The position numbers and the translations under genes are program-made. A DNA stretch of 64,000 nucleotides, taken from assembly GCF_914271435.1 (NCBI RefSeq), contig NZ_CAJZAI010000003.1, forward strand, positions 310,001 to 374,000, read 5' to 3'. The DNA comes from Cupriavidus laharis (GTDB lineage Bacteria > Pseudomonadota > Gammaproteobacteria > Burkholderiales > Burkholderiaceae). Below the pieces are notes generated by a model. The model searched no databases, had not been told where the DNA came from, and saw nothing but the letters and a program-made list of their open reading frames with translations. Numbering within the stretch: the first letter of the stretch is position 1; the number at the start of each line of letters is the position of its first letter. Positions 16,541 through 24,221 of the stretch are shown here, piece by piece.

Positions 16541-17478
16541 GCGCCCACCTCCGCACCGGCGGCTTCCGGCTGGCCGCGGAACTGGACCAGGTGTACGCGC
16601 ACGGCATCGGCCAGCTCCGCCGCCGCCGGCGACAGGCTGCGATTGCGCGGCGTGACCAGGCCAATCGACCGCTCCGTGACCGGGCCCGTCAGCAGGCGCT
16701 CGACGATGCCCGGCTGGCGCACCGTGCCCGCGGCGATTTCCGGCAGCGCGGCCACGCCGAAGCCGCATTCGACCATGGCCGCGATGGTGGCGAGGTGCTC
16801 GGCCTCGAACACCGGCTGGAAGCGGATGCGATTCTGCAGGAAGGCCCACTCGGCGTACTGGCGCACGCTGCTCGGGTGCGTCATCGACACATGCGGCGCG
16901 CTGGCCGTGTCGGCCCAGCGCAGCGGACCCGAGCCGCGTGCCATCGGGTGTGCTGTTGGGATCAGCAGGACGAAACGATCGGACAGCAGGGGCTCGTAGT
17001 GCAGGTCGGCCTGTTGCGGATCGGCTGCGGTCAGGGCGAAGTCGACATCGCCCGAGCGCACCATGTCGAACGCGGGGCCGGACAGCGTATCGAACACCTT
17101 CAGCGCCACTTCGGGGCGGGCGCGGTGGTAAGCCATCAGCACGCGCGGCAGCATGCGCGCCGCCAGCGACGGCAGTGCCGCCACGGCCACCTGGCCGCGT
17201 TCGGCGCTGGCAATGCCCGTGACGGCGTCGAGCGCGCCGCGGAAGGCCGCCTGCAGCAGCGCGGCCTGCTGCATGAAGACCTCGCCGGCCGCGGTCAGCC
17301 GCACCGTGCGCGTGGTGCGGTCGAACAGGCGCACGCCAAGCGATTCCTCGATGCGCAGGATCTGGGTGGAGAGGGCGGATTGCGACAGGTGCAGCTGGCT
17401 GGCCGCCTGCCGGAAGTTCAGCGTGCGGCCGAGCACCAGGGTGGTCTCGATGTCGCGCATGGACAGGTTGATCTTCAT
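16537..17478 (-). CDS. LysR-family regulator
   Basis: A 313-residue protein with the LysR winged HTH at the N-terminus (LGRTLNFRQAASQLHLSQSA, then LSTQILRIEESLGVRLF) and a LysR substrate-binding region (LPSLAARMLPRVLMAY onward). It is divergent from the 3-hydroxyacyl-CoA-dehydrogenase-like gene at 17647 and overlaps the antiporter gene downstream by 4 bp. The dyad at 17516-17534 in the divergent region is a candidate site, so its likely targets are the 17647-19472 pair. Confidence 0.88.
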   Translation of the reverse strand: MKINLSMRDIETTLVLGRTLNFRQAASQLHLSQSALSTQILRIEESLGVRLFDRTTRTVRLTAAGEVFMQQAALLQAAFRGALDAVTGIASAERGQVAVAALPSLAARMLPRVLMAYHRARPEVALKVFDTLSGPAFDMVRSGDVDFALTAADPQQADLHYEPLLSDRFVLLIPTAHPMARGSGPLRWADTASAPHVSMTHPSSVRQYAEWAFLQNRIRFQPVFEAEHLATIAAMVECGFGVAALPEIAAGTVRQPGIVERLLTGPVTERSIGLVTPRNRSLSPAAAELADAVRVHLVQFRGQPEAAGAEVGA

Positions 17479-17515
17479 GGGCGGTACGTCGCGGCCCGTG
17501 CCGGGGGCTGCTGAT

Positions 17516-17534
17516 TGATCTCGAATTCAGATCA
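17516..17534. promoter_or_regulatory. Candidate LysR operator
   Basis: TGATCT-N7-AGATCA is a perfect 6-bp dyad 38 bp upstream of the LysR start, in the 168-bp region between the LysR gene and the divergent dehydrogenase gene. The related repeats GATTGAT and ATCAATC flank it at about 17513 and 17559. LysR proteins typically bind dyads containing T-N11-A here. Confidence 0.55.
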
Positions 17535-17646
17535 TTTTATCCATAGAATCGACTTCATCAATCAAAGCGGCTTCTCTACACTGCTGCCATTCCCATTCCG
17601 GCGGTGGCCAGGTGCGCCTGCCGCCTTCGCCATGCAAAGAGACGCT

Positions 17647-18615
17647 ATGCAGAATTCCGCCCCGTCCGTCCTCCTCGGCCGCCCAGGCGCCGCCCATGCC
17701 GTTGTGGTCGGCGGCGGCACCATGGGCGCCGATGTCGCCGTGGTCCTGACCCGGGCGCTGTGCCGCACCACCGTGATAGAACCGGATGCCGGCCGCGCCG
17801 GCGCGCTGCCGGGCCGCGTTGCCGCCAACCTGGCAACCATTGGCCGAGCCGAAGGCGCCAACAGGCTCGCTGTGGTGCCGGACCTGGACGCTGTCGACTG
17901 GTCGTCGGTGGACCTGGTGATCGAGTGCATTCCCGAGCGGCTGGAACTCAAGCAGGCGCTGTTCGCGGATCTGGCGGCGCGGGCGCGCCCCGACGCCGTG
18001 CTGGCCAGCAACAGTTCCAGTTTCCCGATCAGCGCTATCGGCGACGGTTTGTCCGGTCGCAGTCGCATGCTGGGCCTGCACTTTTTCATGCCGGCGCATC
18101 TGGTGCCGCTGGTGGAAGTCGTCATGGGCACGGGCAGCGACGAAACCTGTGCCGATGCGCTCATCGCCTTCATGCGCCGCTGCGGCATGGTGCCGGTCAA
18201 GGTGCGCCAGGACCTGCCCGGCTTCCTGGCCAACCGGCTGCAGCACGCGTTGTCGCGCGAGGCCTTCAGCCTGATCGACCGGGGCATCGCCTCTGCCGAG
18301 GACGTGGACGCCGCCGTGCGCTTTGGCTTCGGCTTCCGCTTCCTGGCCGCGGGCCCGGTCCTGCAGCGCGACCATGCCGGCATTGACGTGCACGCCGCTG
18401 CCGGGGCTACCATGTACCCGACGTTCTGCAATGACGACCATCCCGCGCGCTGCCTGACCGAGCGCGCCGCCGACGGCCGCCACGGCATGAAGCGCGGCGA
18501 AGGCTTCTACGCGTGGACGCCCGAAACCATTGCCGCCGAACGCGCGCGCTATGACCGCCTGTTGCGCGCCGGCCTTGACCTGATTGCCCCTGAACTGCCC
18601 GAGATCCAGCCATGA
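17647..18615 (+). CDS. 3-hydroxyacyl-CoA dehydrogenase family NAD-dependent dehydrogenase
   Basis: A 322-residue protein: Rossmann motif VVVGGGTMGADVA near residue 20, then the 3HCDH signature LHFFMPAHLVPLVEVVMG and a C-terminal 3HCDH domain (DLPGFLANRLQHALSREAF). Length and the downstream BKACE gene fit an L-carnitine dehydrogenase-like enzyme that oxidises a 3-hydroxy acid to the 3-keto acid. Start ATG 17647 follows AAAGAGA; ATG 17632 is an alternative. The stop overlaps the next gene in ATGA. The carnitine assignment is an inference: no thioesterase or betaine genes lie nearby. Confidence 0.8.
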   Translation: MQNSAPSVLLGRPGAAHAVVVGGGTMGADVAVVLTRALCRTTVIEPDAGRAGALPGRVAANLATIGRAEGANRLAVVPDLDAVDWSSVDLVIECIPERLELKQALFADLAARARPDAVLASNSSSFPISAIGDGLSGRSRMLGLHFFMPAHLVPLVEVVMGTGSDETCADALIAFMRRCGMVPVKVRQDLPGFLANRLQHALSREAFSLIDRGIASAEDVDAAVRFGFGFRFLAAGPVLQRDHAGIDVHAAAGATMYPTFCNDDHPARCLTERAADGRHGMKRGEGFYAWTPETIAAERARYDRLLRAGLDLIAPELPEIQP

Positions 18616-19472
18616 CCCAAGCCACCCAAGCCCCGATCCAACAGCCGCTGGCCACCTCGCCGCTGATCATTACCGTCGCGCCCAATGGTGCCTACAAGCG
18701 TGCCAGCGACCACGCGGCGGTGCCGCTGACCGCCGCCGCGCTGGCGGCGGACGCCAAGGCTTGCCTCGATGCCGGCGCGGCGATGATGCACATGCACGTG
18801 CGTGACGCCGAAGGGCGCCATTCGCTCGATGCGCACACCTATCGCGACGCGCTGGCCACGGTCAGGCAGGCAGTGGGCGATGCGTTGCTGGTGCAGGTCA
18901 CCAGCGAGGCGGCCGGTGTGTACAAGGCCGCCGAGCAGATGGCGATGGTGCGCGAACTGCGGCCCGAGGCGGTATCGGTGGGCCTGCGTGAAATCGCCGT
19001 CCCGGACGTGAGCGAGACCGAACTGGCGGGCTTCCTCGGCTGGCTGGCCCGCGAGCGCATCATGACGCAGGTGATCCTGTACGACACGGCGGATGTACAG
19101 CGCTGGCAGGCCATGCGCGAGCGCGGCATGGTTCCGCCGGGCGCGTGGTCGGTGCTGTACGTGCTGGGGCGCTATTCCGCGGGGCAGGTGTCGTCGCCGC
19201 GCGACCTGCTGCCGTTCCTGCAGGTGGGCGACGGAACCCTGCCATGGGCCATCTGCGCGTTCGGCCGCGAGGAGAATGCCTGCGTGACCGCCGCGGCAGC
19301 GTTCGGCGGCCATGTCCGCGTGGGCTTCGAGAACAATCTGTACCTGCGCGACGGAAGCCTGGCGCCGGGCAATGCCGCGCTGGTGGCCCAGGCCGCGCAG
19401 GGCGGGATGATGCTGGGCCGTCCGCTGGCTACGGCCACGGACGCTCGCCGCATCTACGGCGAGGTGCGCTGA
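18612..19472 (+). CDS. BKACE-family beta-keto acid cleavage enzyme (DUF849)
   Basis: A 286-residue protein with LIITVAPNGA at the N-terminus and the zinc-binding HMHVRD motif (MMHMHVRDAEGRHS), diagnostic of BKACE. These enzymes condense a beta-keto acid with acetyl-CoA and split it to acetoacetate and a new CoA ester. Coupled translation with the upstream 3-hydroxy-acid dehydrogenase suggests a two-step route, oxidation of a 3-hydroxy acid and then cleavage of the 3-keto product, as in carnitine catabolism (dehydrocarnitine cleavage). The actual substrate is not determined by the sequence. Confidence 0.85.
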   Translation: MTQATQAPIQQPLATSPLIITVAPNGAYKRASDHAAVPLTAAALAADAKACLDAGAAMMHMHVRDAEGRHSLDAHTYRDALATVRQAVGDALLVQVTSEAAGVYKAAEQMAMVRELRPEAVSVGLREIAVPDVSETELAGFLGWLARERIMTQVILYDTADVQRWQAMRERGMVPPGAWSVLYVLGRYSAGQVSSPRDLLPFLQVGDGTLPWAICAFGREENACVTAAAAFGGHVRVGFENNLYLRDGSLAPGNAALVAQAAQGGMMLGRPLATATDARRIYGEVR

Positions 19473-19483
19473 GCCATGCCGGC

Positions 19484-19726
19484 TCAGGCGCCGTCCGAGT
19501 AGGGATCGGGCGTGCGCGGGCTGCGGGCGCCGTCAGTGAATGGGTCGGGCGTGCGTGGGCCGCTGCGGGCACCATCGGTAAAGACATCGCGCGGGCTGTG
19601 GATGCTGCGCGCACCGTCCAGGTAAGGATCGGGCGAGCGCGTCCCGGCCGCGCTCGCTACGGTGGCCACGCCGGCAAGCGTGGCGGCCATCGCCGTGGCC
19701 ATCAGGGTATGTCTGAGCAGTCGCAT
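19484..19726 (-). CDS. Small secreted DPY-repeat protein
   Basis: An 80-residue protein with a signal peptide (ATAMAATLAGVATVASAAG) and then only tandem repeats: PDPYLDGARS, PRDVFTDGARS, PDPFTDGARS and a last PDPYSDGA at the C-terminus. GGAG precedes the ATG. The repeat core D-P-[YF]-x-[DQE]-G-A-[RK]-S recurs in the protein at 47610-47918, so the two are members of one family in this genome. Function unknown; an export-dependent binding or structural role is plausible. Confidence 0.72.
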   Translation of the reverse strand: MRLLRHTLMATAMAATLAGVATVASAAGTRSPDPYLDGARSIHSPRDVFTDGARSGPRTPDPFTDGARSPRTPDPYSDGA

Positions 19727-19986
19727 GGTTCATCTCCGGTAGTCGGCCGGTCAGGGCTTGACCAACCATGCGCGCAGTCTAGGCAGCCGTGCCGCACAGC
19801 AGCATGACCACAGCATGACAATGCCGTCATCGACGCGCGTCTGCGGGGGGGGCGGCCGTGTTTCGCGGGGGTGGGCTGCCAAACACGGTAAAATCGCGGA
19901 AATCACACCGGCCGCCGCAGTTCGGCGCCGGTCTTCCATTGCACCGCCGGAATCGGAGACATTGCGGCGGGCCTCTCACGATACTC

Positions 19987-20325
19987 ATGTCTGAGTCTGA
20001 TTCAGCCAAGCTCGCCGCGATCGCCTGGATTCGCGAGCAAATGGACAACTACGCCCTGACGCTTGACGACCTGGTCGCCGCCGGATGTTTTGATGGGGAA
20101 CCGTCCGCCGGAGAACCCGTGGCCACGAATATGCCCGGTGCAACCGACGTACCCGATGTGCCCGGCGCCACGAGCGCCATTGCTGCGCAACAGCCGCCGA
20201 AGAAGGCTGCACCGCTCTACCGGAATGCCTTGGGGCAAAGCTGGGACGGTACGGGCGAATATCCGGACTGGCTTCAGCGCGCCGTCAACGCGGGCCAGTC
20301 GATTGATTTTTACCGCGTCGAATAA
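19987..20325 (+). CDS. H-NS-family nucleoid protein, divergent DNA-binding loop
   Basis: A 112-residue protein. The N-terminal half (AAIAWIREQMDNYALTLDDL) is the short helical oligomerisation type of H-NS/HvrA relatives in Burkholderiales. The C-terminus YRNALGQSWDGTGEYPDWLQ aligns with the H-NS core that usually reads W-x-G-[RT]-G-[RK]-x-P-x-W-[LI]. The basic loop is replaced by the acidic GTGEYPD, so classic minor-groove binding may be weakened. A Pro/Ala-rich linker (residues 45-75) separates the halves. Confidence 0.72.
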   Translation: MSESDSAKLAAIAWIREQMDNYALTLDDLVAAGCFDGEPSAGEPVATNMPGATDVPDVPGATSAIAAQQPPKKAAPLYRNALGQSWDGTGEYPDWLQRAVNAGQSIDFYRVE

Positions 20326-20361
20326 GCCACCCGCAGGTCCTGGCGGATTCGCCGGGACGGC

Positions 20362-20811
20362 TCAAGGCGCGGCAGGGAAGCCGCTGAAAGGACCGGCAAA
20401 CGTTGCGGTCGACACCATGGCCGCAGCATGGGCATAGTGGGCAAGCGCCGCGACGGGGAGCGGGGGCAACTCGTCCGTGGTGCACCCGTCGCGCCCGGCG
20501 CAGCGGCTGTCCGCGCGGCCGCTGCTTTGGGCGGGCTTGCTGTTGGCGTCGTTGCTCCTGTCGTGCAGTTGCAGGGGCCGGCCGTCGCTGTCGGGATCGG
20601 CCATGACGCGCACGGCGCCATCGGCGCAATGCTGCGCCGGATCGAGGGCTGCTTCAGCACTTGCCTTCGCCGCCGCATGACGTTCGGCCAGTGACAAGCC
20701 CGCAGCCTGCACCACGGTGCAGGCCGGTATCTGGGAAGTGGCCTGGCCCGCACCGGGCAGGGCCAGCAGCGGAAGGCACAACAGGAAAAAGCGGATCGGC
20801 AGGCGTTTCAT
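20362..20811 (-). CDS. Secreted hypothetical protein
   Basis: A 149-residue protein with a signal peptide (FFLLCLPLLALPGAGQA). The mature part contains four cysteines (IPACTVV, AQHCADG, SRCAGRDGCT) and a segment ADPDSDGRPLQLHDRSND. No family recognised. Start ATG 20811; an in-frame GTG at 20829 is possible. It is divergent from the two-component regulator gene across 172 bp that hold a direct repeat, so it may be a target of that system. Confidence 0.55.
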   Translation of the reverse strand: MKRLPIRFFLLCLPLLALPGAGQATSQIPACTVVQAAGLSLAERHAAAKASAEAALDPAQHCADGAVRVMADPDSDGRPLQLHDRSNDANSKPAQSSGRADSRCAGRDGCTTDELPPLPVAALAHYAHAAAMVSTATFAGPFSGFPAAP

Positions 20812-20893
20812 CGGATGGCGTGGAACCAATAGGCGCGTTCGGTGTCATCGGGCATTTTACCGGGCCAGCTGGCGCGGATGCGTCACGTGCAGA

Positions 20894-20908
20894 TGACATT
20901 TTTGACAT
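20894..20908. promoter_or_regulatory. Direct repeat TGACAT in the response-regulator promoter
   Basis: Two TGACAT hexamers begin at 20894 and 20903, nine bases apart. The second also forms a perfect TTGACA -35 box (20902-20907). OmpR-class regulators bind tandem half-sites of this form, so this is a candidate autoregulatory site between the response regulator and the divergent secreted protein. No matching -10 was found at normal spacing. Confidence 0.45.
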
Positions 20909-20983
20909 CTTGCGCCACACATGGCCAGACTCCGCTAGCGTTATGCCCTGGTGGAGCAATGGTGCCTACCTGAAAGGACCTGC

Positions 20984-21673
20984 ATGCGCATCCTGATTGT
21001 CGAAGACGAGCCCAAGGCAGGCGACTACCTGCTCAAGGGGCTGACCGAATCCGGCTTTGTGGTCGACCTCGCGCGCGATGGCATCGACGGTCTGGCCCAC
21101 GCGCGCGAGCAGCCCTATGACCTCGTCGTGCTGGACGTGATGCTGCCCGGCATGGACGGCTGGAGCGTGCTGCGTGAACTGCGCCGCGAACGCGATACGC
21201 CGGTGCTCTTCCTGACCGCGCGCGACGAACTGCAGGACCGGCTCAAGGGTCTTGAGCTCGGTGCCGACGACTACATGGTCAAGCCGTTCGCGTTTGCCGA
21301 ACTGGTCATGCGCATCCGCACCATCCTGCGCCGCGGGCCCCTGCGCGAGAGCGAATTCATCGAGGTGGCAGACCTGCAGATCGACGCGATCCGCCGGCGC
21401 GTGACGCGGGCGGGGCAGAAGATCGACCTGACGTCGAAGGAATTTGCATTGCTCTACCTGCTCGCGCGGCGCCGTGGCGAGGTGCTGTCGCGCTCCCTGA
21501 TCGCCTCGCAGGTGTGGGACGTGAATTTCGACAGCAACACGAACGTGGTCGATGTGTCGATCCGCCGGCTGCGCGCCAAGGTGGACGATCCGTTCGACCA
21601 CAAGCTGATCCACACGCGGCGCGGCATGGGTTATGTGCTCGACGAAGGCGAGCCGCGCCTGGGCGACGCGTGA
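20984..21673 (+). CDS. OmpR-family response regulator (heavy-metal type)
   Basis: A 229-residue protein: receiver domain with acidic pocket [15 protein letters not shown], phosphoacceptor Asp51 (VVLDVMLPG) and Lys in DYMVKPFAF, then an OmpR winged helix ([20 protein letters not shown] ... [14 protein letters not shown]). The opening [20 protein letters not shown] is characteristic of the CopR/CusR/CzcR/IrlR group. AAAGGA lies before the ATG. The histidine kinase follows with a 1-bp overlap (TGATG). The metal sensed is not readable from sequence. Confidence 0.9.
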   Translation: MRILIVEDEPKAGDYLLKGLTESGFVVDLARDGIDGLAHAREQPYDLVVLDVMLPGMDGWSVLRELRRERDTPVLFLTARDELQDRLKGLELGADDYMVKPFAFAELVMRIRTILRRGPLRESEFIEVADLQIDAIRRRVTRAGQKIDLTSKEFALLYLLARRRGEVLSRSLIASQVWDVNFDSNTNVVDVSIRRLRAKVDDPFDHKLIHTRRGMGYVLDEGEPRLGDA

Positions 21674-23106
21674 TGCGCCTGCCTTCCTCTCTCACCGCGC
21701 GGCTGACGCTGGCGTATGGCCTGGCCACGGCGGCGATCCTGGCGGGGGTGGCGGCCTACCTGTCGGGCGCGCTGTCGGCGCAGCTGCAGGGGCGTGACGA
21801 AAGCGAACTGGTCGGCGAAGTGCTGCTGGTGCGCCATCTGCTGCGCGAGGTGAGCAATGAAGACGAGGTCCGCGCCGATACCCACCGGTTTGCCGATATC
21901 GCCATGGGACACGAGGGTTTGATCCTGGTGGTGCGCACGCCGCTGGGGGAGCCGCTGGTCACGCTCAACCCGCGCAACGAGGCCATTCCGGCGCTCGATG
22001 TGCTGCCCGTCTCGACGCAGCCGCAGAAGTCCATGCTGCAGAAGTGGCAGCCGAAGAGCGGGGCGGAGTCGTCGGCCATCGCGGCGCTCGGCCAGCTGGG
22101 CGACACCGGCCGCTCGGTGGAGATCGTGGTGCTGCGCGACGCCGGTTATCGCGTGGCGCTGATGCGCGAATACCGGCACCGCCTGCTCGCGGCGACGCTG
22201 TGCGGCGCGGCTGTGGCGGCAGCGCTTGGTTTTGTGCTGGCGCGGCGCGGCTTGCAGCCGTTGCGGCGCATGGCAGCCGATGCCGCGGCGGTGACTACCA
22301 GCCGCCTCGCCACGCGCCTCGATGTCGGCAGCGCGCCGGCCGAACTGCGCGAACTGGCGGGCGAACTCAACGGCATGCTGGCGCGGCTGCAGGACAGTTT
22401 TTCGCGGCTCTCCGCGTTCTCCGCGGACCTGGCGCACGACTTCCGCACGCCCATCAGCAACCTTGTCGGCCAGACCGAGGTCACGCTGACGCAGAGCCGC
22501 AGCGTGGCCGAGTACGAGGCCTTGCTCGAATCCAATCTGGAGGAATACGAGCGCCTGTCGCGCATGATCGAGAACATGCTGTTCCTGGCGCGTGCCGACC
22601 ATGCGCAGGTGGCCATGGGCGTGCGCGCACTCGACGCGCGTGTCGAAGTCGACAAGGTCGCCGAATACTTCGAGGCGGTGGCGGCTGACCGCAACGTCAG
22701 CGTGTCGGTGGATGGCGCCGCCAGCATTCACGCAGACCAGACGCTGCTGCGCCGCGCCGTCACGAACCTGCTCGACAATGCTCTGCGCCATGCGCCGGGA
22801 GGCAGCACGGTATGCGTGGATGTTTCTCGTCGCGCTGGCGAAGAGGGCGACGCTACTTTCATCCGTGTGGTCAATGCAGGCCCGGCGATTGCCCCCGAGG
22901 TATTGCCGCATATTTTCGGCCGCTTCTATCGAGCCGACCCGTCGCGCCGCAATTCGGCGGCTTCCACGGGGCTGGGGCTGGCCATTGTCGATTCCATCAT
23001 GCGCCTGCATGGCGGTCGCGCGTTGGTCCGCAGCACCGACGGCGAGACCGAGTTTGCGCTCCTGTTCCCGGCGGAGAATGTGCCGCGGCCGAGCGCGGCA
23101 GCCTGA
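21673..23106 (+). CDS. Heavy-metal-type sensor histidine kinase
   Basis: A 477-residue protein with two membrane segments (residues about 10-32 and 170-195) enclosing a periplasmic sensor of about 140 residues. A HAMP linker follows, then an H box FSADLAHDFRTPISNL with His255, an N box (NLLDNALRHAPGGS) and a G box (STGLGLAIVDSI). The ADLAHDFRTP form is typical of CusS/CopS/IrlS kinases. It is translationally coupled to the response regulator. The czc and cadA efflux genes lie 5-10 kb away, but a regulatory link to them is only a guess. Confidence 0.9.
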   Translation: MRLPSSLTARLTLAYGLATAAILAGVAAYLSGALSAQLQGRDESELVGEVLLVRHLLREVSNEDEVRADTHRFADIAMGHEGLILVVRTPLGEPLVTLNPRNEAIPALDVLPVSTQPQKSMLQKWQPKSGAESSAIAALGQLGDTGRSVEIVVLRDAGYRVALMREYRHRLLAATLCGAAVAAALGFVLARRGLQPLRRMAADAAAVTTSRLATRLDVGSAPAELRELAGELNGMLARLQDSFSRLSAFSADLAHDFRTPISNLVGQTEVTLTQSRSVAEYEALLESNLEEYERLSRMIENMLFLARADHAQVAMGVRALDARVEVDKVAEYFEAVAADRNVSVSVDGAASIHADQTLLRRAVTNLLDNALRHAPGGSTVCVDVSRRAGEEGDATFIRVVNAGPAIAPEVLPHIFGRFYRADPSRRNSAASTGLGLAIVDSIMRLHGGRALVRSTDGETEFALLFPAENVPRPSAAA

Positions 23107-23152
23107 CGCCACCAAGGCTGGTGGATGGCAGGCCACCAGCGTTCGCGATGCC

Positions 23153-24100
23153 TCAGACCTGCTTTCCCACCGCCGCCACGCTAGCCACCAGCGCCGCAAT
23201 CTTTTCATCCTCGCCGGATTCCCTTCGCCACATCGCGCCCACTGGCGGCAGGTCCCAGCTCAGCGGGTGCGGCAGCGTCGTCGCGCCTTCCGCCTCCACC
23301 AGCTCGGCGGCGACGCCTCTTGGCACGATAGTGATGGCGCCCAGATGGCTGCGCAGCACGGTGGCCATCGTCTTGATCGAATACGTTTCGACGATCGGCG
23401 TAGGCTGCGCCACGCCAGCTACCGCGAACATGGTGTTGATGGTGCGGCGTATCGGCGTATTGGGCGGCGGCAGCAGCCAGTCACGCTCGGCCAGGCGGCC
23501 CCAGTCCAGCGCACTGCGCGCCAGGCGCGCCGCCGCCTGGCTTGGCACCACCAGCACCGGCTCTTCCCGGTAAAGCGGACGCTGCGCAATGTCCTCGCCC
23601 GGCACATAGAACGTGCGTGCGATCACACAGTCGAGTTCGTGGGCGCGCAGAGCGGCCACCAGTTCATCCGTCGTGCCCTCCCGCACCAGCACCGAGATGC
23701 GAGGGGAGCGCGCCAGCCCGAACGTGCAGGCGGCGTCCAGCACCGGCCGTGCGATGTACGGAATCACCCCCAGGCGCAGCCGTCCCGACAAACCGGCCCC
23801 GATCACGGCAAGCTCGCGGCCGAGCGCGTCGGCGTCGGCCAGCGCCAGGCGGGCGTGCGCGAGCACGCTCACGCCGGTCGGCGTGGGCTCCAGACCCTGA
23901 CGCGTGCGCGTGAACAGCGGTACCGTAAAGATGTCCTCGATCTCGCGCAGCATCTTGGTGACGGCCGGTTGCGACAGGTTCATCTCGGCCGCGACGCGCG
24001 ATACCGAGCGCTGCGTTTCGAGCGCCAGCAGCAGTGGCATGTGCCTGAGACGAAGCCGTGAAATGACGCGATGGACGAGTTGGTCGGAAGCGATGGACAT
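23153..24100 (-). CDS. LysR-family regulator
   Basis: A 315-residue LysR protein with HTH LLLALETQRSVSRVAAEMNL then SQPAVTKMLREIEDIF, and a C-terminal effector domain. Start ATG 24100 is chosen because the HTH begins at the usual distance; an upstream ATG at 24163 overlaps the candidate operator. It is divergent from the gamma-glutamyltransferase-like gene and probably regulates the three-gene cassette 24222-27606. Confidence 0.87.
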   Translation of the reverse strand: MSIASDQLVHRVISRLRLRHMPLLLALETQRSVSRVAAEMNLSQPAVTKMLREIEDIFTVPLFTRTRQGLEPTPTGVSVLAHARLALADADALGRELAVIGAGLSGRLRLGVIPYIARPVLDAACTFGLARSPRISVLVREGTTDELVAALRAHELDCVIARTFYVPGEDIAQRPLYREEPVLVVPSQAAARLARSALDWGRLAERDWLLPPPNTPIRRTINTMFAVAGVAQPTPIVETYSIKTMATVLRSHLGAITIVPRGVAAELVEAEGATTLPHPLSWDLPPVGAMWRRESGEDEKIAALVASVAAVGKQV

Positions 24101-24132
24101 GTCGGTGCCTGGCAGGGTGTTCGTATAACCAA

Positions 24133-24154
24133 TTAGTAATGCAATGATAACTAA
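24133..24154. promoter_or_regulatory. Candidate LysR operator upstream of the GGT-like operon
   Basis: TTAGT-N12-ACTAA lies in the AT-rich 121-bp region between the LysR gene and the GGT-like gene. A wider pair ATAACC (24125-24130) and GGTTAT (24167-24172) encloses it. Both fit nested half-sites of a LysR regulator. Confidence 0.5.
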
Positions 24155-24221
24155 AGACGTCATTGTGGTTATTTGATGATCCTATACTGGCCAAAACCCT
24201 GGAGCCTCTGGAGCCCATTTC

